This document shows, piece after piece, positions 44,839 to 55,249 of a stretch of DNA of 64,000 nt (positions are counted from its first letter, which is position 1; each line of letters starts with the position of its first letter). Origin of the DNA: Anthostomella pinea. Taxonomy: Eukaryota > Ascomycota > Sordariomycetes > Xylariales > Xylariaceae. A model generated the notes under the pieces. The model did no database searches and was not told where the DNA came from. It saw nothing but the letters and a program-made list of their open reading frames with translations. The stretch lies in contig CAUWAG010000020.1 in NCBI GenBank assembly GCA_963556695.1, positions 496,001 through 560,000 on the forward strand, written 5' to 3'. Position numbers and translations under genes: made by a program.

Positions 44839-45015
44839 CTAACCAGAAACGCCTCAACCACCTGCAACTGTGGCCAGATTCGTAGATTTCCGCCGGTGCC
44901 AGTCTCTCAGAAAGCCTCTGTTTGCGTGACTCCTTTGCTGCTTCAGAAAAACAGCGTTTCGTAACATTGCGAGCCCTTAGATCTGCTGCTTCAACCATTT
45001 TCCTCGCCTTGACTA

Positions 45016-45110
45016 CCATCCGACCCCCCGAACCGGCACACCCCCCCAACCGGCACAGCCAAACCCCACAATCACCACCAAAAGTCCCCTTACTCACTTA
45101 CACGGATTAC
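45016..45110 (+). repeat. left terminal inverted repeat of the inner element
   Basis: Pairs with 47157-47250. Shared blocks are CCATCCGACCCCCCGAACCG, CCGGCACAGCCAAACCCC and TACTCACTTACACG. Confidence 0.85.
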
Positions 45111-45318
45111 AGCCCTTTTTGAGGGTATCTAGACTTTCTTTAGATGGTTAGATAGCCCTTTTCTTGGTGTTTAGTGGAATGTAGATTATTTAATTGCTGG
45201 GCCATCGGTATCGGCATTTAGCAGCCTCCGTGCCCCGCCCTTAAATGCAAATTTGCTGTAGAATTCTCTCTGTGAGCCCCTGTCCCTCATGCACCACAGC
45301 ATTCTGAAGCCAGCCACG

Positions 45319-47097
45319 ATGCCTCCGCCCACGTATACAGAGGATGATGTGGTGGATGCCTACCTAGACGTCACAGATAATGGCATGTCTGTGAGAAAAT
45401 CCAGCCAAAAATACGGCGTCCCGGCCAGCACGCTGTCAGCACGCATAAGGGGGAGAGGGACTAAAACGGAGGCTCACACCACCGAGCAGAGAATTTCTCC
45501 CGAGCAAGAAAGCAAGGTAGCAGCCTGGATATTGCGCCAGGAGACTTTGGGGCTTGCCCCTTCTCACTCAGCCGTCAGGGAAATTGTGGTAGAACTCCTA
45601 AAAAGAAAGGGGGATTTCGCACCACTTGGGAACCACTATATGGACAGCTTTAAACGACGCAACCCTACCATTCAGACTAAAATCGGCAAGCGAATGGAAT
45701 CCGCTCAGTTTAAGGGGTTTACCCCTAAGTCTGTGAACTGGTTCTTCAACATCTTGGAGGACTACGGCTGGGTGAAGCCAGAAAATACGTACAATGTCGA
45801 TAAGGGCGGCATCATGTCGGGTTTTGGTAACTCTTTCGAGTCCCCTACCCTCACAGTCAACTAATTACCCTTATAGGCATCGATTCCCTAGTTCTGGGAA
45901 GTTCTGAGACGAGGAAAGCTTTCCTAAAGAGCCCCCAGGGCCGCTCGTGGACATCTTTCATCGAGACCATTTCAGCTACCGGTAGAGTACTCAAACCAGG
46001 CTTGATTTTCAAGGGAAAAGATCTTCAAGCGCAGTGGTTCCTCGAGGAATTCCAGAAGATAGCCGACTGGTACTATATAACGTCGGAAAACGGCTGGACC
46101 AGTAACGATATCGCCTGCCAGTGGCTTGAGCACGTTTTCATACCACAAGTAGATGAAATTCGTGGCCAGGAGCAGTGGGAACCAGTCCTTTTGATCCTAG
46201 ATGGCCATGGTAGCCATACCTCCGTACGTACACCAATTTTTTTTATTTTATTTACTGGTTATTTAATTTATTCCGATTTAAACAGTAACTGACTGTAGAA
46301 AGGACGAATTTATGATGCGGTGTTATTTTGCCAACATCTTGCTATGCTTTTTCCCAGCACATACCAGCCATGGAATGCAACCACTGGATAACGGCCCCTA
46401 TAACGCCCTCAAGTCCTACTACCAGAGATTCCTTACCCAGTTAAATTCTCTGACTGATTCCTCTCCTGTTAACAAGATCAACTTTATCTGCTGTTATAGC
46501 AAGGCAAGGGACATGGCGTTTACGCCAAAAAACATCCGCTCGGGCTTCCGAGTAACAGGGTGCTACCCAATTAGCCGCAAAAAGTGTCTAGACCATCCAG
46601 AAATCCAAGAAGACAAGCGGAAGACCCCCGAGCCGGAAGAACAGGAAGACTCGGAGCCGGAGGACCAACAGACCCCTACCACGAGCCGGCAAATCCGGGA
46701 TTTCGGGAAGAACCGATCCCCAGCCACTCGGCTGAAGTTCCAGAAGATCTCTCATGCCTTTGAGAACCAGGAGACGGAGCTGGCTATAAAAGACCAGAAG
46801 ATCAGGGCCCTGGAGGCTGAACTGGAGCGGCTACGGCCCAAGAAAAGGAAAAAGATACTAAATCCCAACAAAAAGTTCATGACAATGGTAGAAATACTAG
46901 CCCAGGGTGGTAATCCGTTAGTTCCGGTTGCTGTAGAGTCTTCTTCTTCTTCTTCAGAGTCGGAGGTTGTTGAAGACGGGGTGGAGGAGGACGAGGAGGT
47001 TGCGGACGCTGAGGAGGCTGTAGAAGCCCCTGTTGCAGAAGCCCAGATGACTAGATCTGGGCGGTCAATCCGGGCGCCGGCTAGATACGTCGATTGA
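45319..47097 (+). CDS. inner-element transposase (HTH_psq + DDE), intact three-exon frame
   Basis: Exons 45319-45826, 45877-46223 and 46303-47097 give 549 aa; an in-frame ATG at 45289 would add ten residues. A Psq-type HTH (DNGMSVRKSSQKYGVPASTL) is followed by a CENP-B-like DNA-binding part and a DDE core: NVDKGGIMSGFG, LLILDGHGSHTS, then HTSHGMQPLDNGPYNALKSYY. The three aspartates are present. The intron choices restore GFGIDSLVLG and HTSDEFMMRCYFA. The C-terminus has a coiled-coil part, a Ser/Glu/Asp-rich acidic run and a final RSGRSIRAPARYVD. No stop or frameshift remains after splicing, so the enzyme could be active. Confidence 0.88.
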
Positions 47098-47156
47098 GCA
47101 GCCAAAACACCACAAAATGATAATTTTGCTGATTTTTTCAACCCTATACAGCCTCA

Positions 47157-47250
47157 AATGCGTGTAAGTGAGTAGGGGGGTCTTTTGGTGGTGGTGGCGG
47201 GGTTTGGCTGTGCCGGTAGTGGGGGAGTGCCGGTTCGGGGGGTCGGATGG
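47157..47250 (-). repeat. right terminal inverted repeat of the inner element
   Basis: The reverse-complement partner of 45016-45110, immediately followed by the TA target duplication. Confidence 0.85.
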
Positions 47251-48804
47251 TATCTGGTCTTCTTCCTTCTGCTGGACCATCCGCCGGCTATCAGCTACTG
47301 TCAACACCTCTCCTGACTTCAATGGAATATTCTTGGTAGCCCGGCATTGTTTTTGAACGCGCTCAGCATATTTAGTCCTCCCCAGGTCTCTTTTAGTCTG
47401 GACTAGTTTCTGTGGCATTTATTAGAGACCCTTTAATAAAGCGGTTAATATTAGCAGCAAACTCAGGATCAAGACTTTCGTCGTTTTTCAGTGCTGTGTC
47501 TAGCTTATCAGCCACCTTGTTGATCTGATGTAAGGTCATTGGCGTGCTAAATGGCGAGGAACCTGCCAAGGTAGGGGGAATAGGTGTCCTTTTTGGCTGT
47601 CGTTCTTCTAGGCTTTGAAGCACCGGCAGCGGGTTATATGGCCAGATACCAGTCTTCTGGAAGGCAGAGAGAATCGTACTAGATTTGAATGCTTGCTGGC
47701 GGACCCGTTAAATACAGCTAAGGAACTCAAGTTTCGTGATGTTCACCAGGCCATCACGGACCATTAAGTCCAGTGCCTTTGCGTGATAATGCTTCAGTGG
47801 CTGGAAGACTACCACGTCTAGCGGCTGCAGCAAGTGCGTCAGGTTTGGAGGCATGCCAAAAGGGATGATGCCGTGATCTTCGCAATATTGAATAAATTCA
47901 ATCGTATGGTGTGAACCATGGCCATCTAGAATAAGGAGCCGTTTCGTCCTAATGGCCTTTGTTGCTGTGTATTTTTCAAAATGCTTTAGCCATTCTAAGC
48001 TAATTTGATCGTTTGAATATCCGCTAAAAGAAGGGATAATAGCTGTATCTCCATGTAGTTCAGGCTGTTGATACCATCGGGCCATATGGTGCTGGCCTGC
48101 CAGAATCAAAAAGGCTGGTATGTATTCTCCACCCGCAGAGATGGCTTCGATAGCAGTAGCAGATTCCCTATTTTTAGGGGTGTTGACATAGTGGGCTCTC
48201 TTTTGTTTAGTGACGATAAGCTGGTTCTTTCTAACACCTATGCGAAAGCCAGTCTCGTCCATGTTCCAGATATCTTCGGGAGGGATACCCTCTGCTTTGC
48301 ATGTCTCCTTAAGCTTCTGGAAGTACTGAGCGACTTGCTCAACGTCTTCTGATGCCTCCCGGTCCGCATGAAGCTGTTTCTGAAGCCGCTGGTGGTATCC
48401 ATAGTGCTTAATAAAGTGACTGGTCTATTTTTGGCCAACAGTATGTGGGCTGTTCCGTATAGCTGAAGGCGCTCGCTCGCTCAGAATGTGATTTACAGCG
48501 TCGGTAATAAACTCAGCGCATACAGCAAGGTTAATACGATCAAGACAATCAATATAATGACATATTACAACCTCTTCAGCAGGTATTAGCTTCGTGTTTG
48601 CTGCTGGTTGGCCTTTTCTTGCTGGACGGCCCTTGAGACGGTGTCGAAGGCGATCGCGAGATACGCCAAATTCGCGGGCTACTGTGGCGACTTTCGAAGT
48701 GGAATGGGTTCCAATATGCTGGACAGCTTCCTGCAAGCGTGCTTCCATTTTACCGATTGCATATGCTTTGAAGCTGCTGAAGAAAAGTGTGATCTAGAGG
48801 GAAT

Positions 48805-48892
48805 GGTCGAAAAACTGGGTGTTTTGGTGTCCAGCACCAGCTTTAGCTGGTGAGCCCGGGCGAATCCTGAATAAAGTGGGGCGTGGCACGGG
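48805..48892 (-). repeat. right terminal inverted repeat of the outer element
   Basis: The partner of the repeat at 44731-44838. It contains the same CACCAGC/GCTGGTG palindrome and ends GGGGCGTGGCACGGG before TA. Confidence 0.85.
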
Positions 48893-48896
48893 TAGT

Positions 48897-51103
48897 GCAT
48901 TATGGAAGCAGCGCAATAGCAGCGAACCCCGGTACTGCCGAACGATCCTCCTATACGCTCTCCATGCCTCTGGCTTCGACCAGAAGTCCATACAGCGAAA
49001 AAGTCGCTTTGAGAGGCTATCGTCGTCGTCCGGGGCGTGATCATCGGTGTTTGGTTGATTGATAACTCCATTTCTGTGTGTCCTTGGTAAAGCAGCTTTC
49101 TTATGAGCAGCACAAGCTGTTTGGAAACATCGACAATTATCCGCATTGGTATCCCTCGCGTGGCAGAACGCGCTCCATAGAATGCTACTGCATGGCAAAG
49201 ACATCCAACAACACAACATAACTTCATTGCTGAGATCCTTCTGAAGGTATAGTTGCTTCCGCAGGCTCTCCCACGGCTTGAAGCCCTTCATGATCTCGCG
49301 ACTATATTGAGGCAATGGCTTATAGTTGATCATAAGTGCCATGATACAGTAACCCATGATGCTGTAGGTATTTGGTATAGAGCCAGCTCTGAGGTGAAGT
49401 AAGGCGTCCGTACCATCGACACGAGCAATCCAATCATCTTTGCCCAAGACCACCTCGTTCGACAAAAGACGACCCACTGCAATAGATGCGTGAACGGTCC
49501 TCCAAAGACGGAGGTGCACTGTTGGGATGGCTATTTCTTTGTACGACGAAGTCTTTCAAACTGATCAGGACTCCAGGACTCCAGGGTCGAAATTGAGTCC
49601 GCCTGAACGACTGTGGACGGTAAAACGGTCCATTCTTGGTGAATTGCTCTCTGCGATTCCAGGCGGGTGTAGGATTGGAACAACGCGTAAGCGCAGAAAG
49701 ACTTCTCGGTATATCCATCAAGAAGTAGCTTGATTACTCCTGCTTCAGGCATCACTTCGCCTACTGCGTGGGCCAGGTCCCATAGCAGGCTTCCCAGCTC
49801 AAGACGTTGGTTCGAAGGCCGCCCGGGCTGCAGTGCCCATTGATGCGGATGCACTGACCTCCAGTCAGGGACCCACGAAGGTAAGCTCGACGCCTCTCGT
49901 CCCGATAGCATGAGAATGTGTGTTGCGCTCTGTTTGCACAGTAGATACGCGGCAATGCCAGTATACACCTGCTCAAGACTCAAGTCGTAGTTCGCAATCA
50001 GCCCCTCAGCTTTGCTGTCCTGGAGGAGTCCAAGAAACGCAAAAACTTTGTCTCTGGGATCCGAAGCTGAGCAGTGGGAAGTCTCGTACAGAATCCGAGA
50101 TAAGTCGACTGCTCTGTTTCCGAACCACCCAAAGTTCTTCACCCACGTGGGAATGTGTTGCTCGACACTTTCGGGCCACCGCCTCTGTATTATCTTTTTC
50201 CATTCTATCGTCATTTCACCGCAACTCACACTCACTCTGCTGGAACAGATGACTTCCTGGACGATCCATAGACATGAGAAGTAGGGACGCTTGAAAAGAC
50301 CCGAGGCGTAATCCACAAGCGATTCGGGGAGAGCTGCAGTGGGGCCCGTGGAGCTCAGGTGGCCAAGCACACTTTCACTGCCTTCGTTGGATTCCCCCAG
50401 GTGTACTATACATCTTCTTGCGCTCGAGTATGTGTGTGTTATCGAAGCGACCTGGTGAGATCTCTCTGCTACATTCGTCTGGTCAATGCACACAGCATCG
50501 ATCCACACCCTGCGATGTCGATGACTTCGAAGGCGTCGCAGGACTGCGTCGCAGTTGCTGGTTATAGGAAGAATGTTATGCACTTCCAATGAAGATTTCG
50601 CGGCAACGATCACTGTCTCCTTGCTCGTCTGCTCAGGTATATGAGACGGCCTCGTAATCGGCTGAACGGTTTAGTCAAGTGATTTCAAAGTTGCCGTGAA
50701 GAGGCTCATCCCACTTTCCCGCCGACAATCGTAGGATGCGAAATTCATCGTCAAGGCTCAGCTGATTGAACCCCATTCCAGGGGCTGAAGCTGTGCTGTT
50801 CATGCAATCTCCATGCGGAGTCTGACCCAAGCCCGGGTTGTCCAAGGACTCGAAGAGGCTCTTGGAGAGATCCACCTCGTCGATTCCACATTTGCAGTCA
50901 ATGCTATATGCAACCGAGGACGGCCAACTCAGGTTCAACGACGTTCGAATGGACTCATTGGAGTGGCCACTGGCGAGATCGAGCGGCCGAGCGGCCTGGC
51001 GGTGCTGACCTGGGCCAGCGGTGTCGCAGCTAGGGCAGAAAGGGATGCCGCCCAACAGATAGACATCTGGTCGCCTACAAGGTGCCTGGTGCCTGGACTC
51101 CAT
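48897..51103 (-). pseudogene. HET-domain (heterokaryon incompatibility) gene, broken and split by a transposon
   Basis: The minus-strand frame starts at the ATG at 51103. An N-terminal part carries the Cys pair PFCPSC, then FRILRLSAGKWDEPLHGNFEI and DYEAVSYT, the entry to the HET domain. Three lesions follow: TGA after FEIT, TGA after SYT where the family has tryptophan, and a frame change before ETVIVAAKSSLEVHN. The core continues with RRVWIDAVCIDQTNVAERSHQV, YFSCLWIVQEV and ASDPRDKVFAFLGLL (50613-49531). A C-terminal part in another frame (49530-48897) contains VDGTDALLHLRAGSIPNTYSIMGY, joined by an intron or frameshift. The outer transposon ends at 48892 in this frame. HET proteins trigger death of fused incompatible hyphae; this copy should be inactive. 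Confidence 0.82.
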
Positions 51104-51614
51104 CGACGACAGTCGTGATGCTGGTGGATAAGAGGTATGGAAGGGGGGTTGCAACCAAAGGAGGCGGACAGGAAAGGTGAAGAAGGGTGCGGTTTGGGAG
51201 CCGCTCACCTGCATATTTCTGTGATTTATAGCTGCTTGTTCGGGCCAAGCCACGTTGCTGCCTGCTGCTGACTCTGCCAACGCATGCATGCAGGCTGACG
51301 GATGAGAATGGCCAAGTTATATCCGGGGTTGCGATCTCGGAGCTGGCCAACATGACACAGCTAACCGGCAGTTGAGGTTGATACGTGGATTGGTGGTTTA
51401 CCATTTTCTTCCTCATGAAGCTAGATTAATTTATTGAACTTTTATGCAGCTCCACGGTATTATGAAGCAAGGACCTTTTTGTGGTTGCTCCCCTCCGTCT
51501 GACGTTACCCACTTCAAGCTTCAGAACATGTTCCTTTCCTCAAACAACAACAAAACTAAGAAACCCAACTTCACCACCATCCACCTCCGTCTTCTTACGC
51601 AGTCCCTGCACAAG
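51104..51614. other. divergent intergenic region
   Basis: Upstream sequence of the HET pseudogene (-) and of the disordered-protein gene (+). The part at about 51520-51610 is C/A-rich, like a 5' UTR. Confidence 0.4.
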
Positions 51615-52055
51615 ATGCCGAATCAGTATAGATATATACCCACCAACAATCGAGTCCAAACGGCATCGAGCAGTGTACCGCAAAGCACGAGCTCTGCCAG
51701 TCCACATCCGCCCCCATCTGTCGCGGCCAGCAGTGCATCTCCTAGTGTTCCCAACACCGAGTCCAGAAGCGCCGCGCCAGCTGACTTTCCTGGGGTTCCG
51801 GAAAGCACACGTGCGGATTACAGTCAATCCCATGTCACGCGATACTCGCATAGAAGTAACGCCTCCAACACGCCTTCGCCGCCCGGGCCATCTGGAAACC
51901 GACCGAGATACACATCCCAGAATAATGTCAGACCACGTGCCACGCATCATCAAAGACCGGACCCATACGAGCGACAGGTAGACCTAGAGCGCGTCCCAAG
52001 CCGCAGCCAGCCCGAGCCCGACAACACTAGCCCCGGTACGCGGTCCGTCACCTGA
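51615..52055 (+). CDS. Ser/Pro-rich disordered protein (uncertain)
   Basis: The ATG at 51615 opens a 146-codon frame, MPNQYRYIPTNNRVQT, then long Ser/Pro/Arg-rich sequence such as SSVPQSTSSASPHPPP and ending in TRSVT. It has no domain and no signal peptide. Frames downstream (52180-52611 and 52521-52961) have similar low-complexity composition, so a longer multi-exon gene running to about 52961 is possible. I could not find splice sites that join them. Confidence 0.35.
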   Translation: MPNQYRYIPTNNRVQTASSSVPQSTSSASPHPPPSVAASSASPSVPNTESRSAAPADFPGVPESTRADYSQSHVTRYSHRSNASNTPSPPGPSGNRPRYTSQNNVRPRATHHQRPDPYERQVDLERVPSRSQPEPDNTSPGTRSVT

Positions 52056-52179
52056 TCGCAGAACCGACTACCGAGGGGATGCGCTCCAGGAATCATGCTG
52101 AACAGGCTCTACGCAACGACCAAAGCGTGAGGCTATTCTAAACAAAACGCCATCATTGTAAAGACGAGCACAAACCGAC

Positions 52180-52961
52180 TTGGACCCTCAGATGATACGG
52201 CTGGAAGAGGATATCAAGCTTTTCTTCGGTTCGAAAAAACAGATACAGGTGAATTACCAGATGGTCAGGGGGAAGACTCCCTACGAAAGGCTTAACGCCG
52301 CTCAGCATCCTATTGAATCTAAGTTTACAAAACACAAGAGCCCAAGAATGCCTCCTTCACGCCAGCCGGCAAAAACTAGCAAGAGAACAAGACCGCACGC
52401 GGGCAAGGACTCCGAAAACCGCCATCGGAAACGTTCGCGCATTGATGGACCGCCTGCCCCCACCCTTCTGAAGCTTCTCAGCGAGAGTGCGAGCGTGGAT
52501 TCACACCAGTCGCTCCGGTATTGGCGGGCTGCCCCAACCCTCGGGCTCCAGAGCCAGCCGCCCCTCGAGCAATGTTGGAGACGAACACTAGTTCCAACAG
52601 GCCCAGCTTAACAGATGGATCTGCTGCAGAAACCGCGACTGCAAGTCCCGCGACTACGGGTGCTCTAGGCCCAGGCAGTACGGCTACAAGGCCCACGGTT
52701 GATGACGCTGCCACGGCGACGACCGGAGCATCCGGGAACCAGAACAACATCTCCGCCTCCAATGTTGGGAATCCCGCTAAAATCGGGAGATTGTCTACTC
52801 TTCAAGACGCACCGCAGTCAAGAGAGACGCCAGAGTTGCCAATTAATGGACATGCAGCAGAGCAAGAGCCTCACACGACCGCAACGCCATCGAGACACGA
52901 TAGGCTGTTACGTTCGAGCGACCCGGCGTGGAAGAATACTTATCGGCGCGACGGCGCGTAG
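52180..52961 (+). other. possible downstream exons of a disordered protein
   Basis: The 5' part has a structured-looking start (MIRLEEDIKLFFGSKKQIQV) and a basic KSPRMPPSRQPAKTSKRTR run. A second frame from 52521 is Ala/Thr/Ser-rich (TASPATTGALGPGSTATRPT) and ends WKNTYRRDGA. Composition suggests coding use, but frame and start are not settled and no family is recognised. Confidence 0.25.
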
Positions 52962-54930
52962 TGCGAACGATGCCGAACTGGCAGTGGCGAAATGCACTGA
53001 GGCCTCAAGCGACTTCGTCTCCCCTCCCCTGAGCGGTAGAACGTGAAACAGAGTACATTCATGAACTGTATTCCCACCCAGCTCTCAACCATTTCGCCCC
53101 GAGTGACATTTTCAAGTGACTATGCCTTATAATGAAAATGCATCGCCCACTGCCCATGGGCCTACGCAAGTAACCCTTCCTTCTAGGCCGATCTGACGAG
53201 TGGATTATGAGAAGACTAACTAAGCTCCCAACTCGGTTTGGCTGTTAGTCATATCAATGCGCTAGGCGGGACGGTCCAAGGGGAGTATCGTTGCCAGTTA
53301 ATGAAATGATGAGGTGACCCCTATTAGCTAGCGACAAATTCCCGTCACTCCTCCGACGCATACCTCTTCCGGTGTTGCTTGCCCATCCTGACACATCAGA
53401 GGTCGTGATGGAGCTGAGGCGACCCAGCCGTGTATTCAGAGCTCCCAGACTCAAGAGATGAAGCTTATATCTCGGATCTTGCCCCTTTCATTCTCTGACC
53501 TGGGAGAACCCTGCCCGTCCCTAGCCTCCTATGGTCGCATATAAATCGTCGTGGTCGAATGATGGCTACGATGGACTGTTTTTGGAGCACACGCGATACA
53601 AGCAACCAAGCAACGTGAATCTTAGCAGTCAGCACAGCGGACTATACACAAACAAACCCATCTACGGCGAAATCGACGGTTCTCCGCCGCGTTCATCGCT
53701 TAGAGCTTGTCTCAACATATCGCAGGAGTATTGGATACGGGTGCTTACGTACGCTGTACACATGAGTGCTTCCTATCGTGACGTGCCGATTTGAACTGAC
53801 TGGAGATGGACTGCGAGATGGACTGTCACCGTGCCTAACGCCCACAAGCACCAATAGTTCTAGCAATGGTCTCAAGGCTGATCGGACGACTCTATAGAGC
53901 TAGGAGTCACGTGTTGCTCCATCATGCGGAATCCTCCTGCTTTCATTCGTCAGGAGGAAGATACATGTCCAATCGCTGTGATCTCTGGCGTAGAAGCTCA
54001 GTTTCCTAAATCCTGGCGCGCAAATACCAAGCTCCTCCTCACACTCTTCCTGACAGGTGGAGAAGTAATCGTCATCGCATGGGCTGCCATGAATTTGTTA
54101 ATGGCCAGTACTCAGCCGTGCAGAAACCATGTTGTGAGAGAATTTATTATGTAAGTGTGAAGCTGACGCTTAGAGCCAGCAGGTGGTTAACAGGGTGATG
54201 TGGAGCTGCATCGAGTAAGCCGGTGAGTATTAATGTCAGGAGAGGGACTCGGCTTACTTACGGGCGTGCGGCCGATGAGTGACGGTTGGCAATTGAGATT
54301 GATGTAAGTACAAACGCTTGAAGATATTTTGACTACGTCAGATGATCAACGCCACTCAACCCCAATAGCTTGGACGTGTCTTGAGTCTCCATGTCTCATG
54401 TCGTAGAAAATTTACCTTGCGGTAGGCAACGACTCCATCTCGACCAGGTTCTATGATGGAGGTTGAATCCGCATTTTAAGCTATGCGATAGATGGAGGTG
54501 GCGGCGCGTCCCCGGACGAAGAGACGCGACGTATCACTGAGACTCTCCCCCCGGTACCTGCCGGAACTTTACCCCGGATCCTAAATGAGGATACGTCTCA
54601 TGGACCCGGAACTTATCATTCGAGAAAAATTACCGTTAGAGGAGTGGCGGTTTGTCCAAATTTAGCATCCAGGCATCACAGGATATGTTGGGGAGTCAGA
54701 TCATGGTGGGGCCTTCACGTAGGTATATTCCTCGAGGATCATCAACCCTAAGGATTCTCGGAGCTTGTGATGGCTCACTACCTACGACCAGGAACACACC
54801 TAGGTAAATCACATGTGGGCCATGACGTTTGATTCGGCACAGTCAGCCATTTACTAGCCATCCAACCTTTGAACCCGTGCACAGGATGCGTTGGCCACCT
54901 CCTTCGTAGAACACACGGCGGTACCGAGTG
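52962..54930. other. intergenic, no gene recognised
   Basis: Frames at 53254-53454, 53531-53794 and 53924-54154 are short and lack features. No transposon ends were found. Confidence 0.4.
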
Positions 54931-55011
54931 AAAATCTATCGCGCCAGTAGTATCTGCGAGGCACAGCGAGGCACCGGGACTTACAAGGATACTACTGGCG
55001 CGATAGATTTT
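54931..55011. repeat. perfect 24-bp inverted repeat (strong hairpin)
   Basis: The arms 54931-54954 and 54988-55011 are exact reverse complements, centred on CTATCGCGCCAGTAGTATC. They are separated by a 33-base loop containing the direct repeat CGAGGCAC. The hairpin lies about 240 bp upstream of the multicopper oxidase start. It could be a small MITE relic, a regulatory palindrome or part of an RNA; no target duplication was evident. Confidence 0.8.
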
Positions 55012-55249
55012 TTTGAGCGCAGTGCTAGGTAAACGTACATCCTTTTGTATATATTTGATCACAACCTGCGCCGATTTCAACTCATCGCATGAGTGACTGG
55101 TTTGTATTTGATACCGCGTATTATCATTACACCTGAAGTCTCGCTGCGGTGAACCGACAGGCTGACGTTTCAGATATTCCTCTGTACGTTCTTTTTTCTC
55201 GTCATCAGTATCGCCCGGTCGCTGCACAAGTCCCTAGGGCTTTGCGAAC

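Larger units (their letters stand above)
45016..47250 (+). mobile_element. inner pogo/Fot-like DNA transposon, apparently intact
   Basis: A 2235-bp element with imperfect inverted repeats of about 90 bp, beginning CCATCCGACCCCCCGAACCG at the left and mirrored at the right (the right end reads CGGTTCGGGGGGTCGGATGG). It is flanked by TA at 45014-45015 and 47251-47252. It sits inside the transposase gene of the outer element and carries its own transposase on the plus strand. Terminal-repeat divergence is modest. Ends, duplication and coding frame are all preserved. Confidence 0.92.
44810..48748 (-). pseudogene. outer-element transposase (HTH_psq + DDE), inactivated
   Basis: Reading from the ATG at 48748: a Psq-type helix-turn-helix (STSKVATVAREFGVSRDRLR), a spacer, and a DDE core with NMDETGFRIGV, LLILDGHGSHH and LLQPLDVVVFQPLKHYH, so the three catalytic aspartates remain. 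Lesions are TAG after VGQK at about 48430 (tryptophan expected), TAA after LEFLSCI at about 47722 and a +1 base near 47405. The inner transposon then cuts the frame at 47252 after EEDQI. The frame resumes at 45013 with VKARKMVEAADLRARN and stops at 44810. Joining the two sides with one TA gives a continuous frame. The enzyme would have moved the element by cut and paste. Confidence 0.87.
44731..48892. mobile_element. outer pogo/Fot-like DNA transposon, dead, carrying a nested element
   Basis: The ends are inverted repeats of roughly 95 bp (44731-44838 and 48805-48892) beginning CCCGTGCCACGCCCC. Each has the internal palindrome CACCAGCTAAAGCTGGTG. Both ends are bounded by TA (44729-44730 and 48893-48894), the target duplication of Tc1/mariner-pogo elements. 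The left repeat has an extra copy of ATCACCAAAACACCCAG. The element carries a broken transposase on the minus strand and was later interrupted at 45016-47250. Without the inner element it would be about 1.9 kb, normal for Fot/pogo elements. Confidence 0.9.
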
